A stretch of DNA of 64,000 bases, from NCBI GenBank assembly GCA_036924255.1, contig JAUPFN010000008.1, forward strand, positions 40,320,686 through 40,384,685. Direction: 5' to 3'. A program made the position numbers and the translations under genes. The notes beneath the pieces were generated by a model that saw only the letters and a program-made list of their open reading frames with translations, ran no database searches and was not told where the DNA came from. Origin of the DNA: Apodemia mormo. Its lineage: Eukaryota > Arthropoda > Insecta > Lepidoptera > Riodinidae. Of the stretch, positions 1-11,100 are shown in pieces (position 1 is the stretch's first letter; every line of letters starts with the position of its first letter).

Positions 1-308
1 AAACAAACACCTGGTAAAATATTATACCAAAAGGCACACATTTTTTGTTTCATATAAATTTAGTAAAATAAGAAATTAAAGTTTACTTTCACACCCCTAC
101 CTTGAAGATGGAAGTGATGTGACGTCAGCAACACGTTGAATGAATAGCGTGACGCACACATAGACATGAAGAATACCGCGTACTTGTACTTACACACATT
201 TAATAAGCAATTTTTTACATATCACTTTCGTCACTGATTAATTATTATACATTAATCCAAATTCACTATTTACAGGCAATAATAAAACAACACTGTCTTC
301 AAATTAAT
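1..308. other. Non-coding flank of the mariner-like element
   Basis: AT-rich sequence with no supported gene. It lies downstream of the transposase at 309-1442 and probably contains that element's 3' untranslated end. I looked for a terminal inverted repeat matching the other flank and did not find one, so the element border is undefined and may lie outside the window. Confidence 0.4.
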
Positions 309-1442
309 TTATAAGTAAGGTTCAAAATGACCACCACCCTTCTCAATGCAAAGAGCAGTTCTGCGTAACATTGATAACCTTACATTATGCAACATATGTG
401 GGGTTATGGACCTAAATGCTGCATTAATTTTACCTTCCATCTCTTCACGTGTATGACATTCCACAGAGTAAACTTTATTTTTCACATAACCCCATAAAAA
501 GTAGTCTAGGCACGTGAGATCTGGAGAACGAGGTGGCCAAGGCACCGGGCCACTTCGACCTATCCACTCTGCAAATCGATCGTTTAAATAATCACGCACA
601 GGGCGTGCAAAGTGAGCGGGTGCTCCATCGTGCTGAAAAATTATATTACGGTATACATTCAGTGGAAGATTTTCCAGATGTTCTTCTAAATCCTCTCTCA
701 GGTGTTGTAGGTACCTTTGAGCGTTAAGACCCTGAGGTAAAATAGTCGGCCCCAAAACATAGTCCCCAACGATGCCTGCCCAGACATTAATTCTCCACTG
801 GTGCTGAAAGCTACTTTCACTCGAGGCATGCGGGTTATTATGTGCCCACACATGCTCGTTGTGCAAATTGAGCACACCATTTCTTGTGAAAGAAGCCTCA
901 TCTGTCCATAAAATATTAAAAGCAAATTCGGGATTTGCTTCAGCACGGTTCTGGTACCACCTACAAAAGTCCATTCTGGGCATATGGTCTGCAAGTCCTA
1001 TCTCCTGAGTCCTTGAAAAATGGTAGGGATGTCGTCCATCATCCTGCAGACTACGCCACACCACCATATGGTTTACATTTAACATAGCACTGCATCGGCG
1101 TGTGCTGGTCCGAGGATTCTCGTCAAAATGATTTAGAATTCGAGTCTCAATAGCAGTACCTACTCTTGAATTAGGACGTCCAACGTTTCGTTCGCGGTGG
1201 AAGGAACCAGTACGCTGAAGTCGTAAACACATGTTACGGAATACTGAGTACGGAGGTAAATGACGTTGTTCTGCTGGTGGCCTTCCATCAATAAACCGTT
1301 GTCGGTAAATCTCCCTCGCTTCATTAATGCTACCATTCCTAGCAGCACCAACACATAGCATCATTTCGTAAAATTCACTATTAGTGTAAAGGTGACGGTC
1401 ATTATTATTTCTACGTGGCATTTTTAAAATCGCGATTTCCAA
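309..1442 (-). CDS. Tc1/mariner-superfamily transposase, intact ORF
   Basis: An uninterrupted 377-aa transposase of the IS630-Tc1-mariner superfamily, which cuts and pastes its own element through a DDE/D catalytic triad. The N-terminal 160 residues are helix-turn-helix-like (SEFYEMMLCVGAARNGSINEAR, then RNVGRPNSR and TSTRRCSAMLNVNHMVVWRSL), a layout common in insect proteins annotated as Tc3-like. Catalytic motifs are ILWTDEASFT (first Asp), FQHDGAPAHFARPVRDYLN (second Asp) and SPDLTCLDYFLW (third Asp). I count 40 residues between the second and third Asp, longer than the 34 of classical mariners. No frameshift or stop is visible, so the copy may be young. Terminal inverted repeats were not identified, so mobility cannot be claimed. 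ATG alternatives exist: the conserved part begins near MPRRNNNDR, seven codons downstream of the first Met. Confidence 0.85.
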   Translation of the reverse strand: MEIAILKMPRRNNNDRHLYTNSEFYEMMLCVGAARNGSINEAREIYRQRFIDGRPPAEQRHLPPYSVFRNMCLRLQRTGSFHRERNVGRPNSRVGTAIETRILNHFDENPRTSTRRCSAMLNVNHMVVWRSLQDDGRHPYHFSRTQEIGLADHMPRMDFCRWYQNRAEANPEFAFNILWTDEASFTRNGVLNLHNEHVWAHNNPHASSESSFQHQWRINVWAGIVGDYVLGPTILPQGLNAQRYLQHLREDLEEHLENLPLNVYRNIIFQHDGAPAHFARPVRDYLNDRFAEWIGRSGPVPWPPRSPDLTCLDYFLWGYVKNKVYSVECHTREEMEGKINAAFRSITPHMLHNVRLSMLRRTALCIEKGGGHFEPYL

Positions 1443-1615
1443 TCAATGGGTATTAAGTAAGATTCATAAAAAATCGGCAATAATAGCAATAGTTACGCTC
1501 TCCAAAGACAAACGGCAACTGAATAAAAAAATAAAAATTCCTTTACAATTATCTAGGTACTTTTCCGAACTAATTAGGGTTCAGTGAAACAAATTTAAAA
1601 ATAATCTTCTTCATC

Positions 1616-1815
1616 TTAGAGTTTATTCCGGTTATTCTCTACGCTTGCGCTAGGAACGAGTTTGAGTTTGCCGTAGCGACTGTCGTCTAACCTCCGAACC
1701 TCTCTGGAGGAAGCCGGTGCCAGGACCTCTTTCATTGTACAGCAGTCAGGTTGTCTTGGGTCCCGAAGGTGGTGGTGGGACCCCTTGCACCATAAATAAA
1801 AAAAAATCATTTCCC
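1616..1815 (-). repeat. Probable retroelement fragment
   Basis: GC-richer than its surroundings, with a 64-codon minus-strand reading frame (ASSREVRRLDDSRYGKLKL). It resembles decayed non-LTR element coding sequence, but I cannot assign a family. Confidence 0.25.
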
Positions 1816-1849
1816 GTGTTAGTTTGAGTGCCTTAAGAAGAATTACCCT

Positions 1850-1912
1850 CCATTCTACCAGGCGAACTGAGAATCGAACCCAGTACCTTACGAAGAAACG
1901 CCTAAACCGGCA
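1850..1912 (-). repeat. tRNA-like SINE head fragment
   Basis: On the minus strand a B-box-like GGGTTCGATTCTC is followed by a short tail. The sequence lacks a full cloverleaf, so it is read as a decayed tRNA-derived SINE rather than a tRNA gene. Confidence 0.3.
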
Positions 1913-2099
1913 TCACTCTTATCATAAAAGTGACAAAAATGTTGACTAAAACTATACGGAACTACATATTAGTATGATTTTACATAAAAACAAAATGGCA
2001 GAAAAAAGGGAGTGTCTTGTCTCTTTCCGAAAGTGGTCTTTTCGCCAATCAAAGCGTTTCGTTGCACTTTGTATAAGCCGCAAAACACGTGTAAGTTCT

Positions 2100-2341
2100 A
2101 AAGGCCTGTACAAACGACCGGCGGCGGCTTTAAAGTTAACTTAATACTTTTTTCATTTCCAGTATGATAAACAATATTTTGATGAAAAAGATTAATTTTT
2201 CTGAATGAATGAACAGGTTGATATGTAATCCCGGCAATCGCTAAAATTAGCAATAGTTTTCGTTGGTTTCGCTTGCGTGGTTTATTTTTGACATTCACAA
2301 AAAACTCTAACCACGCGTGCGAAGCCGCGAGCAACGGCTAG
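2100..2341 (+). mobile_element. Helitron-like 3' end
   Basis: The segment ends with GCGAAGCCGCGAGCAACGG followed by CTAG and then T. This matches the CTRR-3' end rule of Helitrons, with a short GC-rich potential hairpin just upstream. The closely similar end GCGAAGCCGGCGCGGGCGG-CTAG occurs at 26930-26951 next to helicase coding sequence, which supports the call. The 5' end was not found. Confidence 0.5.
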
Positions 2342-2439
2342 TATTTTATAAAATCTTTGATCTAAAATGTAATCAAAAAAACGTAGTCAAAAATTATCTT
2401 TTTCCTGAAATAACTACTACTTAGAAAGGTCTTGCCAAT

Positions 2440-2690
2440 TTCTCCCGTGAAATAGCTTTGCTGTGTTTCGGAGAGAAGGGCAAGACAGGCACTGTAATTA
2501 CTGGCACCGAGACTTAACATCTTATGTCTCAGGATCTTAACATCTCATGTCTCTAACACATGAATGGAATACCTGGGCTAGTTCCAGCCCAGGTATCCCA
2601 TTTTTGTTCATTAGCGACGTCGACCACTTACCATCAGGTGGCACGTCTGCTAGTTTGCCTATCTCAATAACATAAAAAAAGGTAAGAAGA
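2440..2690 (-). repeat. Interspersed repeat family B, copy 1
   Basis: Shares a long stretch (including TAATTACTGGCACCGAGAC, an internal palindrome around CTGGGCTAGTTCCAGCCCAG, and GACGTCGACCACTTACC) with the reverse complement of 19945-20160. This copy has an extra local duplication of a 'cttaacatct(t/c)atgtctc' unit at about 2513-2553. The 76-codon ORF across it is not conserved in the other copy. Confidence 0.6.
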
Positions 2691-2699
2691 GGCGCACCT

Positions 2700-4140
2700 A
2701 AAACAAACTTTAGGTTGGTACTAAGTTCCATCAGCCATGTAGTGATAGTGACAAACGAGCCTATCAACTCACCGGGAACATTCCGATTCTTGACATTTTT
2801 TTAGCAGTGCTAGCCATGTCAAATTTCATATGTAACGAAAATTAATTTGCGCAATTAAAATTCCCGCGGAAAATATTCAGTAGTGTATGTGAGCAAGGCC
2901 TTAAGTCGGGCGCTTGGTGTTGAGACGCCTAGCGCGATGTCGGTAATACTTCAAATCAAAGGACTTCTAGGCTAATCAATGCGTAGGTTTATTTGTCAAA
3001 AATGCTTATAAAAGGTTGTGTTGTGTCTTAATTCTTAATGATAATGCATATTTATTTTGCGAAGTGTCGTGTTATCAACGAGAAAGTTTTACTAAGTTTT
3101 TAGAATTGTGTGTAAAAAAAGTGATAATAGCTATGATTTACCTGCTCAAAAACTAATTACCTATTAGACACCTTGTTATGTGAAGTTAGAAGCAAACAGG
3201 GTAGGTACTAGAGGTAAGTATTATGCCATTAAAACAGTTTGTAAGTTGAAACCATGCCAGATAATACATTGTAAAATGCCTATGAATCACGGAATAGATT
3301 TAGGTACCTACACTGAAAACACATGTGAATAGTTGACTTTGAAGGTGGATATTGTGTGATGAAGTAATTTATGTAATGTGTTTTCATAACAAAAAGATAC
3401 CTTAATTAGTTATATTGGATTATTTGCCACGATTGTTTTAGAATGTATGTACCAAACTAATAGTTTCACTCAGAGTTAGAAATAATAATCCAGGTCACAA
3501 TAAATTTTAGGTACACAGCTGATATAATTTTGTTGCCAGGCGGGAGATTTTCCTGCATGAAATGCCTAATAGCCGCAGGTTTGCCTTACGTAAACTAGGT
3601 ATGAGACTACTAGGTAGGTATTTACGATTAATAAAATTTTATGAGATTTTTTTTATTGAATATGAGTATAGTAATTAATAATTATTTTAATATGATCGTA
3701 ATATGCTATCGAGTGACACCAATAGTCGGACAGTGTTTTTTTTAACATAATGTAATAATTATGGCTATCAAAACCCAGTTAAGTTACCTATGAATCAAAT
3801 TGTCCAGCCTGGTAATCAAACTAAGGACCCTCATGGGTTTATTCCAACATCAGTCCTGGTAGAAAAAAATATAAAAAAACTCTTTAAATAATATCTACAT
3901 TATTTACTCTGTCAAGTAATTAGTACTTTGTTGTGCGTCTAGCAGTTCATTGACATCTATCATATGATTGTGACCTTTCATAGCTGCGTAAACCGTGCGC
4001 GTACGTTACTGCGTGCTATACTTCAGGGCTGCCACAGATCATTTTGAAAAAAAACTTTGACATTCATTTTCTCAGAAATTTCATAGTTTTTATTTATTAA
4101 AAATGTATAATTAAAGAGCTAACCACACATCCTGAACGCT
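2700..4140. other. No gene seen
   Basis: AT-rich, stop-dense in all frames, with no recognised repeat. I looked on the minus strand for the next PDE2A catalytic exon (expected to encode a motif like HNWxHAF) and did not find it here. Confidence 0.4.
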
Positions 4141-4149
4141 CCTTCAGTA

Positions 4150-4365
4150 TTAGTGCTTATTTTTGTTATACCCTGTATATATACATATTCTTTCTTTCTT
4201 CCTCTTCATATATAGATACCGAAATATTGTATAATATACACCCAAACCCAGAATTAAAAACATCAATGCTCAGCACATAAATATTTGTCCCTGTCGGGAA
4301 TTGAACCCGAGCCTCGTCGATTGCGTAGTCAGGGTCACTAACCACTCGACTAACGGGGCGGTCAT
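4150..4365 (-). repeat. tRNA-derived SINE, family 1
   Basis: On the minus strand the head reads GTTAGTCGAGTGGTTAGTGA (A-box region) and then GGGTTCAATTCCCG (B-box), followed by a body with 'ttctgggtttgggtgt'. The same head and body recur at 44436-44705, 49995-50135 and 55105-55400. The arrangement is typical of a tRNA-derived SINE transcribed by Pol III. Confidence 0.75.
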
Positions 4366-4519
4366 AAATACGAAAGCTAGTTAATGAGTGTTCAGAAAAA
4401 CTGCTAACCTAAGATATCTGACTAGAAATACTCGAAGTCAGACCTGTCAGATTATGCAAAATTTTATTCTGTGCATCTGAGCTCAGCCGCTTTTGGCCTG
4501 GACTCACTTTAAGTTAAAA

Positions 4520-4790
4520 TGTTAATGGTGCGTTGCCATATGCCCTACAAACCGGAACACGACAATGACAAGCACTTACGCTATTGCGACAGGAATAAGT
4601 AAAGCGGTTGGTACCAAATACCCGGGAGAAACAATGCAGAACTCTACCATGTAGTAGCCACGATGGTAGTGTCTCGCATAGCCAATCGGTCGCCTTTTAT
4701 GACCTGCCTGACAGAACGGCAGTTGGCCTATTCATCAAAGGAGCCCACGACCAACACGGGGTCCTACCTAACCTACTATTTATATTAAGA
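4520..4790 (+). repeat. Interspersed repeat family A, copy 1 (5' truncated)
   Basis: Contains the family landmarks 'ttaatggtgcgttgc', 'accggaacacgacaatgac', 'cacgatggtagtgtctcgc' and 'gaccaacacgggg'. It belongs to the family best seen at 43684-44062. Confidence 0.7.
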
Positions 4791-4990
4791 ATCAGTTAAG
4801 TTTTGTCTTGTTTTAAACAAAGAAAAATTTAGATATAGCCGGTAATGAATCAGCGACCATTTTTCTTTAAGTCTAGACAATATTCCAGCATGGCTTAAAT
4901 TCTCCTTGGTTTTGTAAAAAATGCGGAAAGTTCAAAGTTTTCCCTAGCATTGGATCAGTGCTAAACACATAGACCGATGAGGGAAATTAC

Positions 4991-5145
4991 TTTTTGTCGA
5001 AGCCCAAGTCTGCAAACATTTTGAGTGCGTAGCACGGTAGCTCCCGGAGCGGCAGCGCCCTGTTGTTGAAGTGCAGGCTGGAGAAGTGCGCGTGCCCGTG
5101 GAACCCGGTGTACTCCAGGAGTTTGGACACCTCCGAGTCACTCAC
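4991..5145 (-). CDS. PDE2A: PDE2A-like exon: start of catalytic domain
   Basis: 155 nt. Acceptor ccttag, donor AAAAA/gtaatt. Frame begins VSDSEVSKLLEYTGF and ends LKMFADLGFDK. The longer ATG frame over the same bases is a shadow. It ends with two bases of a codon, so the next exon (off the left edge) must start with one. Confidence 0.85.
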
Positions 5146-8100
5146 CTAAGGGAACCGGGGATACCGAGGATAACGGCCTCATTATTGGAAAAATTATGAT
5201 AATTTAATTTACAACTTTCCATGAAATCTTATACGTATACAGTGAGTAACAAAAACCCTGCCCAATGCGAAATAAGTATATAGGTAGGTCAATGACATTA
5301 TAAAATAAAATAATGTAGTGTAATGTAGTAAATAAAATAATAAAAATAAAAATACTATGATATTTTAAAATGTTTGTATTTAATACAATATTTGCTAGCT
5401 GATAACACTTGTATTGTTTCACAATAAGATAATTATATTTAATTTCTGACCGGTTTCGCTTACACAAGCATCCTTCAATAATTATTGAAAATACCCTGAG
5501 GATGCTTGTGTAAGCGAAACCGGTCGGAAATTAAATATAATTATCTTATTGTGAAACAGTACAAGTGTTATCAGCTAGCAAATATTGTATTAAAATGGAG
5601 TTTCACCAAGTGCCGACGATAAAAAGTGTAGAATGTTTGTATTTATCCTTCAATTTCGCTAAAATTTAGCGAATATTTTAAACTGGGCAGCACAACGTCG
5701 AGTCATCGGCCGTCAGCGCCATCTGGGTCGTCGCGGCGTGGGCGCCTCTGTGTCTCCTTACATTTTTGACCGATATTCTGTTGCCATATTAATATTATAT
5801 TAATTTATTATAATACTAAACAATGTCTTTGACGATCAGCAAGGGCTTTTGTTACAAATATGCGAATGTGTATGTAAATATGCGTACGTTATAATATGAA
5901 GTAATTATTTCTATACCTGTTTTTGATTTCATTCTGATTTTCAGGTCTTCGATTTTTGCTTCTAGTTCTTTTTGAATAATGACGTTACTTTCACTAGAGG
6001 CGCCTAGTCATTTTAATACTTGCAGCATTTAATTTCTTGCTAATAATTATATACATCGTATATTTATTATTGTTTCAACATTGCAAGCGATGCGTTTTAC
6101 CAGCATCGCTGATGTCAACATTTTCGTAGCGTTAAACATTCAGAGCAACTAATTTTTATGCATGGCACGTTATTAGCAATTCTAATATTTTTTTAACGCG
6201 GTACAACTGCAAGAACCGACATTTTAAATATATTCGGCGCCCTACATCAAACCTTCACCAAATTAAATCGGGATAACAGGGGAAGTATATCTTCCCAAAA
6301 AAAGAGAATTTTTAAAATCGGTTCATAAATGACCGAGTTCCGAGGTAACAATAATTTTAAAAGAACTTACGGCCGAATTGATAACCTCTTCTTTTTGGGA
6401 AATCAGTTGAAAAGCCCCTATTTTTTATACATTTCTCTGACTTTGTGCTGATAGAGAGACGGAGCAGAAGATGTCTTATACGGAATTTTGAATTATAAGC
6501 GCACGATATTGAACGTTAAATTTTTATAACGTAGGTACCTTCATATGATACATGACCAATTCATTAGCCAAAGCATTCCTGATGTGCGCCTCTTGTATCT
6601 TCTCGTACACAAAGGAGTGCATAATACAAACGCCACAGTATATGCTGAACGCTAAAGCCATTTCCTCATCCATCGCATCAAAGTACGGATCACCAACTTT
6701 ATTTATCAACTGGCCTACTCCGATGATACCAGTTTGATCGCGGATTGGAAAACACAGTATCGACCTAAAACATTTAACAGATAAGTGTTAGTCCGGGCTC
6801 TCTTTGATGAATAGACCATCTGCCTTCTTACCAGGCAGATTATTAAAGATGACCCTGAAAGCCATTAAACCACCTAGTAAGACATGGCTATGTAACTATT
6901 AGATGGTAGTGTTCAGTACCTTACCTATTTTGAATAGGTAAGGTACCAATCTCTACCATCACCAGGTGATGTTAATTAAATTTGCTATTCTGCGCGACTG
7001 TTTCGTGTCTCCTCCGCGTCGCGTCGAGTGAGTGAGTTCGTTTCTTCTAAAGACGTTCGCGAAGTGAAACGAGCATTGAGTACGTGCCTATAAGCTATAT
7101 GCTTTTGCGTTTGCTGCTAAGTGTGGTAGATGTGGGTGGATAATTGTGCCACTGGGGTCTTCTTATCCGGACCTTCGATGAGTTTTATCTATTTGTTAAA
7201 CTGTCGTCTTTCATTCAGTGACATTGCCGAAGTCACACGAAACATTTCGCGGGGAACAGCAAAAATTAATTTCACCTTTAGTTTATGGATTTCTGCAAAG
7301 TAATACATGAATCAATAAAATACCTTACCTATTTCTGCCGGGGTAGAGTTGGTAAAGAAATAAGCACATCATTATCGTGTTTATTATATTCGGAAGCTAG
7401 CCGGTAAACATGCGTGTGGTATTTCAACTCATTAACGGAACACAAAATATTTTTTACGTTTAGCCACCTCAGTTATATCAACATAAAGGTCACTACCCAA
7501 ATTTAGGGAATAAGTGAGAAGGATTGAATTTCAAGGGGTTTTTAATGTTTTTTTCTTTTGAGAAAAATAAATATGTAAAAGACTTAAGGACGATCCCAAT
7601 TAGCCAATCGTACCTAGCGACAACAACTTGCCGAACAAATTATATAGTGTCATTATATTTTTTGTGAGATTCCCTAGTGATTAGAGTTAGTTTAGGGGTT
7701 TCCGACTTTAGTTTTAGGGATAAATATTTATTAAGAGTTGTTAACACTAGTCTAGCGTTGATCTCTTTCCATTTGTAGAGATATCTGTTGTTTTGCTATA
7801 CTGCAATGTATACAAAAGTTAGGATTCAAATCATACTCAAAAATTTAATCGTGTTATGTCGTAAAAAATGTATCCTTAATTTGTCACTGTCTTATAACCG
7901 TCGCCTATAAACACCGGAAATCTTAATGGTGCGTTGCTACCCGCGTGGCAGCGTTGGAATGCTACATGCATACATTTACTGCCTACCTTACCCTCCAAAA
8001 CCGAAACACGACAGAGACCAGCACTGAAGCTGTTGCGGTAAAAATAGGTAACTTAGTGATATCAAACCTGGTCGAGACGCTGGAGAGCTCTATCACCTAG

Positions 8101-11100
8101 TCAGTATTTAGGATGTTAGTAACATGTATCGGCTATCACTCGCCTTTGACAAGATGTCTAGCAGTGTCGCAGTTGATCGATTCTTCAAAAAGAGGCACGA
8201 ATCGATGACATTACATATTAAGCCAAATAGTCTAGCCCTAAGGAAACGTATTATTTATATACTTGCGCGATTGCTCCTTAAACGATTGTAGTAGTCAAGC
8301 AATCTTTGTCGCTACAATACATACAGTTCAAGTAAATCCTAAATCGTGCTATAACAATTATTTATCTTGCAACGTATCTAATAAACAAGTTTCAACGCTT
8401 CTCATACAGACTTCGGTCCTCACTCCACAGACAGTACCTATACTTTACCAGGCTAGGAAGATCTTCACTTTTCCATCTTTGTGTAACGTCATCAACCTCC
8501 ACAGTAATCACATCAGCTCAATAATTGCAACTTCAGCTACATTGGTGTAACCTTTCGACAAACAACTCGCCACATCGATAACTCCGTCACTCCCACCTTT
8601 CGACAAACAACTCGCCACAACCTTGTGACTATCGACGTCTATCGATAACGCTGTCACTCCCAACGGCACCAAAAGATTATCATTTACCACAAACGTCAGT
8701 GAACTAAAATAGTAGTTTTCTACCAAATTTAAATGACACAAACTTGCAATCTAGTCCCGGGTAGCAATCAATGTCAGCTTTGAAATTAGGATGTTCTTTT
8801 GCATTCTTCGAGTTAATGAGAGTTCCTTTAGCTATAACTTGGCCAGTTATACCCTGGTTCATGGGGAAGTGCCGTTCTTGTACATTTTCAGCATCCCCCT
8901 TAAGGTAAAAACTAAATTAGTAACAGTTTATGTTTAAACCATTGATAGGGTTTGTGCACTACAGCCGGGGGAGCCAGCGGACTGTATATCTGGTTCTTCT
9001 TTCTTCGACGCCCCACCAGCCGTAGTGCTTTTCAGCAAGCCGGATACCGGGAAATTAATTGAGACCACAACTTCCTTGCAAAGGTGCTTTATTGTAACGA
9101 AATAGCAATAAAGCTAGCACCGTTGCAAATATTTGACCTATTCTATGGAGAGCCAGTACTTGCCCTAGCACTGCCCTACTCTAAAGCCGGTACCTTATGG
9201 ATATATACTGAAGCCCAGGAACTTGTCTGGGAAACTTATTGAGTCGTAACGAAACTATTACTTTACTGGAACGGAACTGAACGGAACTAAATGTATGGCC
9301 GCGCTCTCCGATATTTATAGTGCGCGGCCAGACGGTCGGCGGAAATCTACAAAGACAATCGGCGCCGGGTGTGGCGCCACAATGTCTGGATTTGTTAAAA
9401 TCCTACTTTTTGCAATTTAATCTTAATAATTTTACCTTAGGTAGCTTTTCCTACCTCTAATCAACTAGTGTGGCCCTCTAGCGAGTGCAACGGTACTACC
9501 TTTTTACAAATATATGCAAAACAAAGTATGTAATGCCCTAAGACCTACCGAAATCTAATTACAATGTGTTATTTCTTATTTACATACAAGGATCTAACAC
9601 AAATAAACTTATATAATAACAAACAAGAGTGTTATATACATAATTCGTTCTTACAGGACCTCGGAAACTCTTACAATCACAGAGTTGTACGCCTTTTCAG
9701 GTCGTACTATCCTGTAAACTATTTTTATAGTACCGAAAAGTGTCTAAACCTATGCCTAAGGCTTATACTTACATTATACATACTATTTACAATCATAAAA
9801 CATTTGTTTTAACAAAGAATTCTGCACTTTTCGGATTTTCGTAATAGCGAGTTCCCGCATATAAATACTATCTCGCAAGAGTCGACTCGTAATGTCGTCG
9901 ACTGCGTGGAACTCGCTTTATTCGTAATATGCCTTAACAGGCAAAGATCATACTACATAAAGCCTTATTATTTCTATACAACAAAGCTGTATGTAGGTCT
10001 TAGGGCGAATAAAAGGCGAAAACGAATATTATTTATTACAAACAACTTACGAACTAAACGAAACATACATTCTATCCTGCCTTACTATCTATATTTACAT
10101 CAATATTTACAACGAAACATGTCTGTGCTGCACATTCTCCCGCCTATAACACGCAGTGTTATACTAAATATGGTGCAGCCAGACTAATTTCTTAACCGGT
10201 CTTCGCATGACTCCCGCAGCCGTACGTACGTCAGCCACTCGTACCACGCCGTCTCCTCCAGGGTGTACTGCCTCGATGATCCCCGTTGGCCACGTATTTC
10301 TTGGCAGCGCGCCGTCAGCGATGAGCACGATGTCGCCGACGCGCAGCTCTGCTCCTCTTCCGTAAGGCTCCCGCCGCTTTTGGAGTAGCGGAAGCGCTTC
10401 TCGTACCCAGCGTGACCAGAAGTGGTTGGCCAGCTGTTGTGAGTGCCGCCAGTGGCGGCGGCCGATGGTATCGCCTTCGGAGAACGCGCCCGGGACAGGC
10501 ACGCGTGATGGTCCGCCCAGCAGGAAGTGATTGGGCGTCAGCGGTGCCGGGTCTTCTGGTGAAACCGACACGTGAGTGAGAGGTCGGCTGTTGAGCGTGT
10601 GCTCGACCTCTACCAGCAGTGTGTGCAGTACTTCTTCTGGTGGATGCCGTTGTTGCAGCACGGCGAACAGTGCAGCCTTGACAGAGCGCACCATGCGCTC
10701 CCATGCGCCTCCCATGAATGGCGCGCTCGGCGGGATGAACTTCCATTTGATTGCGTAGTTGGCTGCTGCTTCCTTAGTGGCGTCTAGTGCGGCGCGCCTC
10801 AGTTCTGCATCAGCGCCGCGCAGGTTGGTGCCGTTGTCGCTCCAAACCTCGGTGGGGCACCCGCGGCGCGACATCATGCGCCGCAGTGCCATTACTGCGG
10901 AGTCCGTAGTCAGGTTGGCGGCTATCTCCAGATGAACCGCCCTTGAAGTAAGGCAGGTGAAAAGCGCCACGTATCTCTTCTCATGGCGCCGCCCGATAGT
11001 CACGCTGTATGGCCCAAGAAAGTCCAGGCCCACGTAGGTGAAGGCTCGCTGATGGTGCGCGACCCGGGACTTTGGTAGGTCTCCTGTAGGCGGCTGTGGC

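Noticed and set aside
2537..2767. 76-aa minus ORF ahead of the PDE2A catalytic exon, considered as the next exon
   Set aside because: It lies in repeat family B, is not conserved in the second copy, and lacks HNWxH or metal-binding motifs.
4944..5141. 65-aa Arg/Ser/Thr-rich minus ORF
   Set aside because: Out-of-frame shadow of the PDE2A exon; the frame starting VSDSEVSK matches the family and splice phases.
9564..9812. 82-aa ORF repeated at 16413-16661
   Set aside because: Both lie in the BEL/Pao LTRs, antisense to the element, without recognisable motifs.
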